A stretch of 64,000 bases of DNA. It comes from Chondrosia reniformis. Lineage: Eukaryota; Porifera; Demospongiae; Chondrillida; Chondrillidae. The notes beneath the pieces were generated by a model. The model was not told the origin of the DNA. It made no database searches and saw only the letters and a program-made list of their open reading frames with translations. The DNA lies in the NCBI GenBank assembly GCA_947172415.1, contig OX359195.1, forward strand, positions 1,426,001 through 1,490,000, given 5' to 3'. Positions 1 to 11,441 of this stretch are shown piece by piece; positions within the stretch are counted from its first letter, which is position 1, and each line of letters opens with the position of its first letter. A program made the translations under genes and the position numbers.

Positions 1-80
1 GGAGCATGACATTTGTCCTCCCTTACATTACTATGTACCTAAGCCTCACCCCCTTAAAGTAGATCAAATGTATGTCTTAC

Positions 81-1222
81 CTGCTTTGGTGTGGGGCTGG
101 TGCTTAGACCACGCCTCTCTTTGGTGAGACTCCTCCTCGTCAATGGTAACCTCGGCAACAGGATGCAGCGTAAACTCATCCCCTCTATACAGACTGTAGG
201 AGGAGAGGAAGGTACAACAATGTACATGCAGCAAAGGACATTCTGTGTTTTTGTTTGTCTCTAAATGGCCACTCGTTGTTTTGCCGATCATTATTAGTCA
301 ATTTTTTAAGTTGTAAATCATTTGTCTGATAAAGCCCAAGAGGGGCAAAACGTTGCAATAATTTGAAGTTTCATTCACTTGATGGTGTACTAGATCGTCC
401 AATAAAAACAGTACTATATTTTTCAACACTCAGCATGCCTAATTATAGACAATCCTAAACCTAATTGCAGTCAATGGAAGAGTTCGAATGGCATTTTGTA
501 TTACATACGTATATGTATATGTACATAGTCACTTGAATAATGTGGATCTATCAAGTACAAAGCTTTGATACGTAATAATTACACATACTTGCTGTTTCTG
601 TAACCACGCTTTCTCAGATCATTCCTGTGCAAGGAAAGAGGAAAATAATAATATAATTCATTTTGATAATAATAACATCATATCCACAATATTTGACATT
701 AGTTACTGACTTACACTCTCAACTCCTCAACTACTGACTTACACTCTCAACTCCTCAACTACTGACTTACACTCTCAACTCCTCAACTACTGACTTACAC
801 TCTCAACTCCTCAACTACTGACTTACACTCTCAACTCCTCAACTACTGACTTACACTCTCAACTCCTCAACTACTGACTTACACTCTCAACTCCTCAACT
901 ACTGACTTACACTCTCAACTCTTCAACTACTGACTTACACTCTCAACTACTGACTTACACTCTCAACTCCTCAACTACTGACTTACACTCTCAGCCCCTC
1001 AACTACTGACTTACACTCTCAACTACTGACTTACACTCTCAACTCCTCAACTACCGACTGTCTGTATGTGTAACTATATTGCTACCAATTCAGCACAACT
1101 CACATGACACTGTCAACCATGAAAGATCCGCTAAGAGCACTCTCCTTATCACTGTCGCTGTCGCTGTCGTCAAGGTGACTCATAACAGCAGACTGCCATT
1201 TTAGCATATCCCTCCCAGACAT
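81..1222 (-). CDS. 5' part of an unrecognised gene, running off the left edge
   Basis: Three minus-strand exons join in phase: 1104-1222 (starts ATG, donor GTGAGT), 589-624 and 81-193 (donor GTAAGA). The predicted N-terminus begins MSGRDMLKWQ, has an acidic Asp/Ser run (DDSDSDSDKE) near residues 18-27, then a short basic exon (LRKRGYR) and a segment with LYRGDEFTLHP followed by TIDEEES. There is no signal peptide or hydrophobic stretch, so a cytosolic or nuclear product is likely. A 28-bp minisatellite lies in intron 1. The 3' part lies beyond base 1 and the family is not recognised. The phase match across two introns and the clean donors are the main support; the start could be further upstream if there is another exon. 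Confidence 0.5.
326..352 (+). other. Degenerate hammerhead-like motif in an intron
   Basis: CTGATAA, then a hairpin (AGCCC, loop AAGA, GGGGC), then AAAACG. This is the CTGATGA-hairpin-GAAAC arrangement found in several repeats of this window, with two core bases changed. It is probably a decayed end of a Penelope-like or related element. Confidence 0.3.
708..1063. repeat. 28-bp minisatellite
   Basis: About 12 to 13 copies of a unit reading CTACTGACTTACACTCTC followed by AACTCCTCAA. Some copies are shortened by about 10 bp, losing AACTCCTCAA. It lies in intron 1 of the leftmost gene. Confidence 0.95.
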
Positions 1223-1294
1223 GGCAAGCGACAGCTCATTAATATTCACACTTTAAATGGTCCTCTTGTGCAGCAATTTCCTACATGAGAAATC

Positions 1295-1535
1295 AAAATG
1301 ATAAACAAACCACAAGTATTTAGAGACACATATTATAAAGAGAAGTCAGCTCATTTCTATCCAAGTGATAAGCAAACCACAAGTATTGAGAGACATACAA
1401 TATAAAGAGAAGTCAGTTCATCTCTATCCAAGTGATAAGCAAACCACAAGTATTTAGAGACACACAATATAAAGAGAAGTCAGCTCATCATCTCTATCCA
1501 AGTGATAAACAAACCACAAGTATTTAAAGACACAC
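1295..1535. repeat. Tandem repeat with a 66-70 bp unit
   Basis: About 3.5 copies of a unit containing GATAAGCAAACCACAAGTAT and AAAGAGAAGTCAG. AACCACAAGT also occurs in the 3' part of the tRNA-like SINE near 62 kb, so the array may derive from SINE tails. Confidence 0.8.
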
Positions 1536-2002
1536 ATATACACAGTATGTACAGAGATAGTCACTTTCTATTTGGACACATCTGAACGTGGTCTATGACA
1601 TCATGACCTCTGTATTGTTCCCCTAAAGGTCACATTACAGTGTATTTGTTCCTTATCAGGTACATATAGTAGGTTGTTATTTAAACCTAAACATTAAGAT
1701 GCACTTTTGTAAAATGATCCAATGAAAACTGATGAGCTGCAGCTGTCATTATGTCTGTGGCCGGGGACACACATAAAGAGTTTTGTATCAAAGATACACC
1801 CTCAGATAATTTGTAGTAAAAATTGACAGAAAACTCAAGTTTACCACTGTGCTATTAGGCCTTTTCAGAGAATACCACTCCTCATCAGTAGCACTGGGTA
1901 GCAATTCTTTAGAGTAACCAAGCTACCAATTCTTTATCTCTTGACAAACGGTTAATAATTTCCTTGTTCATACACCCTCAGAAACACTTGTTCATATGTA
2001 TA

Positions 2003-2372
2003 TAACATAAGGATTCACAGAAGATCAAGACAAAGAAAAAGACAGAGACTCCCAGGATCACTGATGAAGGGTGGAATTCCCAGAAACGGCTGTCTGACCC
2101 AATGGAGAAGAAGATGAAAGAAGGGAAAAGAAGGAAGAAAAGACTAAAATGGTATCTTAGATTTTTCATGTGTATGTAAGACCCGTAGATTTAGAATAGA
2201 GAGCCAAGGACTCACAAATGATCAAGAAGAAGACAAAGATTCCTACCAGGGTCACTGATGAAGGGTGGATGGAATTCCCAGAAACAGCTGTATGGCCCAG
2301 TGGAGAAGAAGAAAGAGAAAATTTTGTATCCCCATCTAAAGCTCTCACTAGGTTTAGTTCCCTATAGAAGGT
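2003..2372 (+). mobile_element. Two adjacent copies of MITE-like family A
   Basis: Two tandem, diverged copies (about 2003-2150 and 2186-2372) of an element seen at least ten times in the window. Hallmarks are GGTGGAATTCCCAGAAAC, CCCAGTGGAGAAGAAG and AAAGCTCTCACTAGGTTTAG. Each copy carries CTGATGA, a hairpin and GAAAC in hammerhead order (cores at 2061-2086 and 2255-2284). No protein is encoded; the short open frames here are repeat sequence. Confidence 0.75.
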
Positions 2373-5034
2373 AATTATCCTTATATGGCTTCCATCAGTG
2401 TAAACCAGATGCTACTTAAACAATTGTGGTCTAATTATCACCCAGTTAGCATTAATCACTCTTTTATATGCATACTTACACACTACACTCATATAAATGT
2501 ACTATATACCAAAACAGTGAATGGAGGAGTGGTAACTGAGTGTTAGTTCATTCCTCTGTATGTATACAGCCCCTCTTAATAGTATACACCTGGGACGGAT
2601 TAAAACTTGTATGACTGGTTAGCACCAAATGTTGTATAACGTTTTGTAATAATCAAATAATCACTAATAGTCAATTGTAAGGTTAATGGCAATTGGCAAT
2701 CACAGTCATTCCACTATTTCTTCAAGAATTATTATAATGCTATACTTTTGCTTGATTTCATATCTTTATAAGATAATTATTTGTCATAAACTTGACCCAA
2801 TTTACATTCCACTAGGTGTCAGCTTTACAATACATTCCAGTGTTGTCATGACAACAGTTTGCATGCCAACATGCTGGCAGTACCGCACCCCTACAACAGT
2901 GTGTATTAGAATGTTAATGGTCAGTGGGTACATTAGAGGTATGCAACGACCTTTTATATCATCTTAAAGTAGTATGAATAATTGATCTCATAGAATGGTC
3001 TTTTCAAAGGAACAGAAAATTGTAGCACCAATGAGGTAAAGATTACGGATACAGAACATTAAAGAACTACAGTAGCCCAAATAAGGAATAACCATAATAT
3101 TATATTGCTGATGCTCAAAAAGGCTTTATTCTCATAATATGATATGAATAACACACATTTATGTATTTAGGTGTACTGAAGATGTAATAGTTGAGTTGAT
3201 AAAGAAATTGTCAACAATATCCAGTTTATGCAGGTCAAATTGTATAATCACTTATTATCACCACATCCTCTGTAGATAACTATATATGAACTATACGTAT
3301 ATGAACTATATATGAACTATATATGAACTATATATGAACTATATATGAAGTATATATGAACTCGTATCCCCAAAACACTAGATTTCAAAAACGGTTATCA
3401 TAGCTATGAAGCAAGTAAACACATTGTCTCAGACTAATTACTAGGACAAACCTATAAAGCTTTGGATGAGGATACAATTAGGCTTCTTTTCTTCCTTTCT
3501 CCACTTGGCCAGGCAGCTGTTTCTGGGAATCTCACCCCTCATCAGTGACCTTGGGAATCCTTTTCATCTTCTTTTTGATCTTTCTTAATTCATGAATGTA
3601 TATATACGTATGTACATATATGTAATAGGGTATATACGTATATGTAATAAGGATTGCGCAATACGGATACACTCTTACGGTACCATAGTTTAAACTTGAA
3701 TATCAAAGTTTTAGCTGCAAAGTGATATCATTTAGTTGCCTAGGCAACACACCTTAAAAATAAAGTGTACATGGTGGACATGCTAGTGTTAACCTTAAGC
3801 AGTTGCTGTCGGTATAGATTTGATAACCTGAAGACATTCCTATAAGTGATAGCCTTGTTTAGAAATTGACAAATGGTCAGGTTTTTAGTTATTACATTAA
3901 AAAAGGTAGAGCTTGTTTAAACTATGTCAGAATTACATTTATTACTGTTTTAAAATCATTTCTTCTGTTGACAGTAATATGTACAGACACATTAACTAGC
4001 CACAGCTGTATAAAAATGATCAAAGTAGAAATCTAATGTACCATTTATTGGACTAATTGAGTTAACTGGATCATGAAAATAAACATTGTTTGACTTTGAG
4101 ATCATCAATAAAGATGAACATTTGACAACTAGTTATCACAGCTATTATAATGTTATGAAGGTATTTGAGAGATGCACAGAGATTGGTCTTTGGTTGTGCT
4201 GGGGGAAGATCGTGTTGTAAATGGATAGAACAGATACAGAGTTAATTATGCACAGGGAATCGGAGCTACGTATATAAGTAGCTAATACTGACTCCTCCCC
4301 TTGGTTGCCATGGCAACATAAAAACTAAGCACAGTCATTATTGAAAGGAATGAATCTCTACTAACAAATGTAGCAATTATAATAGCAGTGATATCAAAGC
4401 ATTGACTGGAACTGAAAAACATTTATTTAAAATGGTACGACTTGGAGAATACATTTTTTAAGAAACATAAAATCCCAAGTGAATTGTAGAAGATACGTAC
4501 GTACATACATACGTACGTATGTGGAAGGACTAGATCTTGAGAATCTAAAAATGCAGTTATTTCATTATAAGATAAGTACATAATTATGGTCCTTGAATAA
4601 GGGAGTTCCCCAGGTCATGTGACTTCATTTTGTACATGTATACAGTAGACCCATAACTCTACGGGATGACACCATTTTAGTACAGAATGGGTACTGTAAA
4701 TTAAAATGGTTAAGCAACCTTTCAACAAAGTCAGTATAGAATATAATACAAATTATTACTATAGACAGACATACTGTGAACTCTGACAATGAATAAAACT
4801 CTATACAACTTGGCACTTTCTGAAGGAATTCTAAGGATTGTAAAGAATGTAACAATTTACATAAAGTTATCTATTCATTTTCTGCTACATTCAAACATTA
4901 TGTCCATGTCTCCCATCCTATAAATTTACACTTAAGCTCAAGAATAAGTTCTAAAAGACTTTCTCAAGTGAAATTTCCTAAAACACTTAAAATAGGAAAG
5001 TCGGACAGTGCAACACAAAGTCATAACCAACACA
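2373..5034. other. No gene seen; AT-rich repeats and a family A fragment
   Basis: No convincing exon on either strand. The stretch holds a short repeat of TATATGAAC units at about 3280-3365 and a family A fragment at about 3453-3600 on the minus strand, with a hammerhead-like core at about 3510-3545 whose cleavage triplet is broken. A 93-codon frame at 2686-2967 has no splice context or recognisable domain. Nothing else stands out. Confidence 0.6.
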
Positions 5035-6745
5035 TATACCAGCTGCCCTCTACACTACGTAGGTCCTCCTATACCAGCTGCCCTCTACACTACGTAGGTC
5101 CTCCTATACCAGCTGCCCTCTACACTACGTAGGTCCTCCTATACCAGCTGCCCTCTACACTACGTAGGTCCTCCTATACCAGCTGCCCTCGACACTACGT
5201 AGGTCCTCCTATACCAGCTGCCCTCTACACTACTTAGGTCCTCCTATACCAGCTGCCCTCTACACTACGTAGGTCCTCCTATACCAGCTGCCCTCTACAC
5301 TACGTAGGTCCTCCTATACCAGCTGCCCTCTACACTACGTAGGTCCTCCTATACCAGCTGTCCTCTACACTACGTAGGTCCTCCTATACCAGCTGCCCTC
5401 TACACCAGGTCCTCCTATACCAGCTGCCCTCTACACTACGTAGGTCCTCCTATACCAGCTGCCCTCTACACTACGTAGGTCCCCTATACCAGCTGTCCTC
5501 TACACTACGTAGGTCCTCCTATACCAGCTGCCCTCTACACTACATAGGTCCCCCTATACCAGCTGCCCTCTACACTACGTAGGTCCTCCTATACCAGCTG
5601 TCCTCTACACTACGTAGGTCCTCCTATACCAGCTGCCCTCTACACTACGTAGGTCCTCCTATACCAGCTGCCCTCTACACTACGTAGGTCCTCCTATACC
5701 AGCTGCCCTCGACACTACGTAGGTCCTCCTATACCAGCTGCCCTCTACACTACTTAGGTCCTCCTATACCAGCTGCCCTCTACACTACGTAGGTCCTCCT
5801 ATACCAGCTGCCCTCTACACTACGTAGGTCCTCCTATACCAGCTGCCCTCTACACTACGTAGGTCCTCCTATACCAGCTGCCCTCTACACTACGTAGGTC
5901 CTCCTATACCAGCTGCCCTCTACACTACGTAGGTCCTCCTATACCAGCTGCCCTCTACACTACGTAGGTCCTCCTATACCAGCTGTCCTCTACACTACGT
6001 AGGTCCTCCTATACCAGCTGTCCTCTACACTACGTAGGTCCCCCTATACCAGCTGTCCTCTACACTACGTAGGTCCTCCTATACCAGCTGTCCTCTACAC
6101 TACGTAGGTCCCCCTATACCAGCTGTCCTCTACACTACGTAGGTCCTCCTATACCAGCTGTCCTCTACACTACGTAGGTCCCCCTATACCAGCTGTCCTC
6201 TACACTACGTAGGTCCTCCTATACCAGCTGTCCTCTACACTACGTAGGTCCCCCTATACCAGCTGTCCTCTACACTACGTAGGTCCTCCTATACCAGCTG
6301 TCCTCTACACTACGTAGGTCCCCCTATACCAGCTGTCCTCTACACTACGTAGGTCCCCTATACCAGCTGCCCTCTACACTACGTAGGTCCCCCTATACCA
6401 GCTGCCCTCTACACTACGTAGGTCCTCCTATACCAGCTGCCCTCTACACTACGTAGGTCCTCCTATACCAGCTGTCCTCTACACTACGTAGGTCCTCCTA
6501 TACCAGCTGCCCTCTACACTACGTAGGTCCTCCTATACCAGCTGCCCTCTACACTACGTAGGTCCTCCTATACCAGCTGTCCTTTACACTACGTAGGTCC
6601 TCCTATACCAGCTGTCCTCTACACTACGTAGGTCCTCCTATACCAGCTGCCCTCTACACTACGTAGGTCCTCCTATACCAGCTGCCCTCTACACTACGTA
6701 GGTCCTCCTATACCAGCTGCCCTCTACACCAGGTCCTCCTATACC
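5035..6745. repeat. 35-bp minisatellite, about 49 copies
   Basis: Each unit reads ATACCAGCTGCCCTCTACAC followed by TACGTAGGTCCTCCT, so it carries the E-box palindrome CAGCTG and the palindrome TACGTA. There is higher-order structure. A marked pair of variants (GACACTACG then TACTTAGG) recurs about 520 bp apart (near 5190 and 5710). From about 6010 to 6340, TCCTCC and TCCCCC units alternate as a 70-bp dimer. Recent block duplication is implied. Confidence 0.97.
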
Positions 6746-7998
6746 AGGTGACCCTGTTTTAAATAATAGGAGCCCTCTAGATTCACATAGTCTTTAAAAC
6801 AAGAAGCATTCTTGAATGATAAATAACAGAGAATGGAATGGTACTAAACCACACATACTCTGTATCATTGTGACTACAGTTGTTTTAGTCTAATAGAAAT
6901 AGTGACACCACAAAATTTGACACTAAATAGCTCAAATGAGTTGCCAATCAAATTAGAAGCAGTTTCTTACATAAGCAAATGATAATTTATAAAAACAATG
7001 CTATGGATTAATTGGAGGCCAAAGACAACCTTCTCACAGGCAGTGATCAAAATGGAACCATTTCACTAAACAGTTATCCGACCCGTTTGGAGATTGTACT
7101 TCCAATTTCACATATTACATGCTCCTATACATTGCTCAATGTACCGAGAGCTGTTTCCAAGGACTGCTAATAGACTAGACTATCCACACAACGTACAATA
7201 CGTGCGTAAACCTACTCCATTATCATGTCATCAAAACCTTATTAAATTCCTCTAGAGGGAAATGTTTAAACTAAAAATGAACTACTTTTGAGAATATGCT
7301 GGTATATTGAGACTACATCAAACAAATAGAAGTATCTGTTGTACAAAGTCTAGAAACTGAAAGCAATTTAAAGCTGTTTGAGGCTCGGTTTGAGGGCGTG
7401 CCGAACACAACTGAGTGATCGTCCTTTAGAAGAGTAAATCATACTACAAATTAGTTTAGCTACTATATACAATTGTTTAAGAATGCTTTAGCTTAAAGAG
7501 GCTCTTATATCTCCCCATATCGCACACTGAAGGTGAAAACTCACGGTCGATCTCCAAATTGCTGACTTTTGAATCCTAAGACGATGGAAAGCTTCGATGG
7601 TACTCGTTTGATTTAAAACCCTTCACTCTTGCAGAACTTTAAGGAAACAGTAGCAATATTAAACAATTCTCAACAACGTTGAAAGACTTCTTCGATAATT
7701 GTTGGGTGTAAAACATTCCTTGAATTCCAGGAAGACCGCATGCCTCACTATGGACGTGTGTGCTTTGTATGACGAAATCATGCGACTACATTACGCAACT
7801 ATAGTATCCGACGCTTAGGCATTAATAAAAATCAAATGTAGCCTGAAGGATGCCCAATTCGGGTTCTCTTAATTAAGTTCTCTATCATAGATGAACATGG
7901 TGTTTTAATTATATAGGATCTAAGTTTCTAAAAATAGCAAATTGTCATAAGCATTGATTAAATGCTAAAAAAAATATTTAATTATCTAGGTCAAATGG
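6746..7998. other. No gene seen between minisatellite and next gene
   Basis: No exon or repeat recognised. The part at about 7370-7860 is less AT-rich than its flanks and looks like single-copy sequence. It lies downstream of the 3' end of the minus-strand gene at 7999-8772. Confidence 0.4.
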
Positions 7999-8772
7999 TT
8001 AATCAGGAAGAATCCACATCTGCACCAAATCAACAAGGATATCTTCACGTGACCTAGCATCTTCAGCACACAACCTGACTTCAATGTCATCTTCACTTGA
8101 ATTAACCACACGATGAAACCAGCCATATTTAGAACAAGAATTTGCAGTAGCACTTACACAACCCTGTCCATCAAACAGTGGATCATCCCATCGAATATTT
8201 ACAGCATATCCACTGACAACACCAGTTTCACAATAGAAATTATCACCAACAAAATCAGGCACTAGGTCAAATCTGAATGGGTCAGCATCTCTAGGGCACT
8301 GGTACTGTGTATAACCATGATTTAATTCATTCACCCCGACAGCTGCAGTCCATAGATGCCTTCTTGGGTTACCTTGAGTAATGAGGAGGCCTTCGGCGTA
8401 TATATCATCTACACTCTTTCCATTTGATGGTTGAAAAGCATCCACTGTTCCTTTCTGGTATGCTCTAACGTAGCCACACACCTGTGAATAACTAGTGTTG
8501 ACCTGAAAGATTACTTGGGAACAAGCACTGTCGACTCCTCTTCCACAGGCTCTCTGTCCCGTAGCACTATTGGTGGTCTCCACAAGATCACTAGGACATG
8601 CTATAGCTGGATTAGTCATGTCAAAACAGGCAATCTTCTCCCAATAACCGGCTACTCCACAGAGAGTTTGAAGCTTAAAGTTCATGGAGCAATCACATCC
8701 ATTGTAAACAGTTGTCTCCGCATATAAGATTACTAACAGAAAGACTGAGAGATATAGTAAAGTTGTAGCCAT
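7999..8772 (-). CDS. Secreted cysteine-rich protein, single exon, 257 aa
   Basis: A single uninterrupted frame from ATG at 8772 to stop. Residues 1-20 are a clear signal peptide (LLYLSVFLLVILYAET). The mature part has about 14 cysteines spread evenly, with GNPRRHLWTAAVG, FVGDNFYCETG, DPLFDGQGC, and near the C-terminus WFHRVV, then DIEVRLC and DILVDLVQMWI. From memory, this pattern matches a family of uncharacterised secreted proteins widespread in cnidarians and sponges. No enzymatic motif is seen and function is unknown. An AT-rich TATA-like stretch (TATATATA) lies about 35-45 bp upstream of the ATG. Several N-x-S/T sites fit an extracellular protein. Confidence 0.85.
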   Translation of the reverse strand: MATTLLYLSVFLLVILYAETTVYNGCDCSMNFKLQTLCGVAGYWEKIACFDMTNPAIACPSDLVETTNSATGQRACGRGVDSACSQVIFQVNTSYSQVCGYVRAYQKGTVDAFQPSNGKSVDDIYAEGLLITQGNPRRHLWTAAVGVNELNHGYTQYQCPRDADPFRFDLVPDFVGDNFYCETGVVSGYAVNIRWDDPLFDGQGCVSATANSCSKYGWFHRVVNSSEDDIEVRLCAEDARSREDILVDLVQMWILPD

Positions 8773-8959
8773 TTGTCATGCACTGGATTAATTTCTGGAG
8801 CAATTTGAATATATATACCTCCTAAGTATGGCTTGCCTCCCAACTGACAATGTACGTATATATAGCATGTAGGACAGTATGTTACAGGGGATAATTATAT
8901 ATGCATGTATTTTTAGGGATTCAGCGTGCCATGTATTGGGAGCACTATATATTTCCTAT

Positions 8960-9155
8960 ATTTCCTTATATTTCCCAATAAAATGGTACTATATATAGAA
9001 TCACCCCCAATCAGGGTAAGAAGTGAATTAAGGTATATATATATATATATATATAACCTGCACTGTATATATATGGATACTGCATATACCATTCCCAATA
9101 AAATGGTACTAATATATAGAAGGCCCCCAATCAGGGTACTCTTATGAGAAGTGAT
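8960..9155. repeat. Direct repeat pair with a TA microsatellite between
   Basis: CCCAATAAAATGGTACTA followed by a CCCCCAATCAGGGTA block occurs twice (about 8965-9020 and 9092-9145), separated by a (TA)n run. Confidence 0.7.
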
Positions 9156-9555
9156 ATCGATCTGGATACTAGTACTGCATACCATTCTATTATGCAACTA
9201 AATTAGAGGGTGTCTATATAATGTAAGCCACTGATAGGGTTCCAGGTCGCACTTTCCAGACACAGTCACATACACAAGCACAAAGATTGGAAGTTCGGAT
9301 GTTTTGATTCCGCTCACTGATGTGACGTCTTCTCTAAAAGCAGACAGTAGCTGAGAGAGCCTCACGTTGACCAGGTCCACGTACTGTCTCAGTGGTTCAA
9401 GTGCAATGAGAGATGGAAGGTGATTTAAAGGGTTATGTAGATGTATGCAGTGAAGTAAAGTAACATTGCTCAAAATTGCTCAAAGATATATATATTATGC
9501 TTATATTATTGAGTGTATATTAAGCATATGCATATATATGACATTTGACATCATG

Positions 9556-9712
9556 AAAAATCTAAGATACAATTTTCCTACATGCTATATGCCTATTCTG
9601 TAAAAGAGCCTATAGGGGAACTAAACCTGAAGGGAGCTTTGAATGAAGATATAGGAGTCTTTTCTTCCTTCTTTTCCCTTCTTTCATCTTCTTCTCCACT
9701 GGGTCAGAGCTT
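9556..9712 (-). mobile_element. MITE-like family A fragment
   Basis: Contains the left-end hallmarks (TTTTCCTACATGCTATATGC, CCTATAGGGGAACTAAACCT) up to CTTCTCCACTGGGTCAG, where similarity stops just before the hammerhead-like core. The same stretch encodes the putative basic tail of the exon above. Confidence 0.75.
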
Positions 9713-9912
9713 CTCTTTATTTTTATTGCTATAATTAATAATACCATTGGCCAGATCAATGCTCCAGCAATTTTGAAAGCACTACTATAATTTACTGTCA
9801 GTTTGGGATTGCATTCTAGATTGCAAAAGCTACCCTTTTCCTTGGGAACAATGCAACTGTACCCAACTGAATCAGCATATACGACAGTGTTAATATTGAC
9901 TTTTCTTTTCAC
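9610..9912 (-). CDS. Possible terminal exon: transmembrane segment and basic tail
   Basis: An open frame follows a plausible acceptor (TTTTTTAGATTG). The codons downstream encode a short cysteine-containing ectodomain (SCIVPKEKGSFCNLEC), a hydrophobic helix (GALIWPMVLLIIAI) and a basic tail (SSDPVEKKMKEGKRRKKR). The tail falls inside a family A repeat copy (about 9600-9712), so the C-terminus would be exonised transposon. Which upstream exon it joins is unclear. The 10265-10738 gene is a candidate but no convincing donor was found. It could be non-coding. Confidence 0.35.
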   Translation of the reverse strand: MKRKVNINTVVYADSVGYSCIVPKEKGSFCNLECNPKLTVNYSSAFKIAGALIWPMVLLIIAIKIKRSSDPVEKKMKEGKRRKKRLLYLHSKLPSGLVPL

Positions 9913-10264
9913 TGCAGTTGTTGCAATCTAAAAAATATAATGTCAATCCATTCATTGATTAGAATTTTTAAAATTATTTTGTAATTCATGATCAATGGCC
10001 TTAATTTCTATAGCCAAGACACATGCACTAATGAAAATTTATTATAAACAAATGTACACTTTCCCTCCCTCAGTATGCAAGTATATATATATATATAGCT
10101 ATATAAAAATATGTACACATGGTGACAAGTAACACAATGTTATACAGTCCCGGCCCTGCAGCTGGTGATTTTTTGGATAAAGAAGGTCAAATTAAATCAG
10201 GACCTAGACATGCAATTTCTAAACAATCTAAAGCTCACTAGTAATGTAGAAAGTAAAAGTGACT

Positions 10265-10738
10265 TTATTTGAAGATTCTCTTTTTGTGGTAATCAGTTAG
10301 AATGGGATTAGTCTTAAAAAAGACTCCTAATATTAATTGTGGAACCATCAGTGCAATTTCATTGAGTACAATCTCTGTGGCAAGCAAGTAGGTAGATGAC
10401 GGATACCACATAGTTGAATAAATGTTCTCTTCTCCGTTGAGTTCTGCAATGATCCCTACATACGGTGTCTGGTCGCACACTTTCTGTGAAATGGGAGTTC
10501 CATTAGTGAAGAGGATGAATGTAGCAAACTTAGGCACTGCGTGGTTAATAGGGTAGAAGACTTCTGTCAATCTTTGATAGTTATCTGGATCAGAGATGAT
10601 AGCTGTTACAATATCATCAGTACTGTTGCATATGTTGTGAGGCTGACAAGTGTAGTTGTAGAATTGTCCTCCTTGTGCACCAGATACCACAGACTGTATT
10701 ATTATTCCCAAGAGCACTGACCGATAAGAAGTGATCAT
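10265..10738 (-). CDS. Putative secreted protein, 157 aa
   Basis: One open frame from ATG at 10738. The N-terminus looks like a signal peptide (SVLLGIIIQSVVSGAQGG). The rest holds Cys pairs in NYTCQPHNICNST, one Cys in QKVCDQTPYVG, and two N-x-S/T sites. A hydrophobic stretch near the C-terminus (NEIALMVPQLILGVFF) is followed by a basic end. The family is not recognised. The frame may continue by splicing into the transmembrane exon near 9.9 kb, which would make a small type I membrane protein, but I see no strong donor. Confidence 0.55.
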   Translation of the reverse strand: MITSYRSVLLGIIIQSVVSGAQGGQFYNYTCQPHNICNSTDDIVTAIISDPDNYQRLTEVFYPINHAVPKFATFILFTNGTPISQKVCDQTPYVGIIAELNGEENIYSTMWYPSSTYLLATEIVLNEIALMVPQLILGVFFKTNPILTDYHKKRIFK

Positions 10739-11441
10739 GATAATAACAACGCATATCCCGAGATATTTATATACATTTAACTCCTATTTGGAAGAGTTAT
10801 AGTATATATATATATGTGCATATGTACAGTGTGACATTTTTTGTTTCTATATTATATAATTACGTATACAGAATACTTTTATTTCATAATGATGACAGTG
10901 TCATGGTAATTTTAAAACTGAATGTTTTTGCAAATAAATATTTTTTATTGTATATAGGCTGTCTATAGCTGTACAAACGCATATATGTTAAATTGTAATT
11001 GAAATTCAATATCATTTAAAAATTCTCTTTCTGTTGTTTATACAGTACAACATGATTGAGAGACAATGTATTCGATTTTATATATAATGTACGTAGGTGC
11101 GAGCAGCCAGCTGCAGCGCATTAATTAGCCCTACCCACCACTGAAGGCTTGAAGTGCATGCGACTGGATTTGCTAGCGCTGTTTCATCCTCTTATCCACA
11201 TATGCATGCATGTAATTTCAATTAAATCCCATTCAAAAGAGTTAGAGCATGCATAATGGAAATAGAATTAAGCTGCGTGGGTCTTGCAATTCATATCCTG
11301 ATTAATCAGTCCATCCATTGAAATGCATTAACAGCCATTAGCATATGCATAACAACAATGTTGTGATTGCATGTTATATATATTATTACAGGGTTCTACT
11401 TATATCCTGGAAAAGTTGGTTAAACGTTAAATTAAGGAAAG
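10739..11441. other. Intergenic, no gene seen
   Basis: AT-rich sequence between the small secreted-protein gene and the 3' end of the ABC transporter gene. Nothing recognisable beyond short AT runs. Confidence 0.5.

Noticed and set aside
5035..6745. CRISPR-like array
   Set aside because: Units are contiguous with no unique spacers, in a eukaryotic context; it is a minisatellite.
9198..9473. 91-codon minus-strand frame with LIALEPLRQYVDL
   Set aside because: No convincing splice sites or recognisable family; part resembles a repeat near 16.8 kb. Left unannotated.
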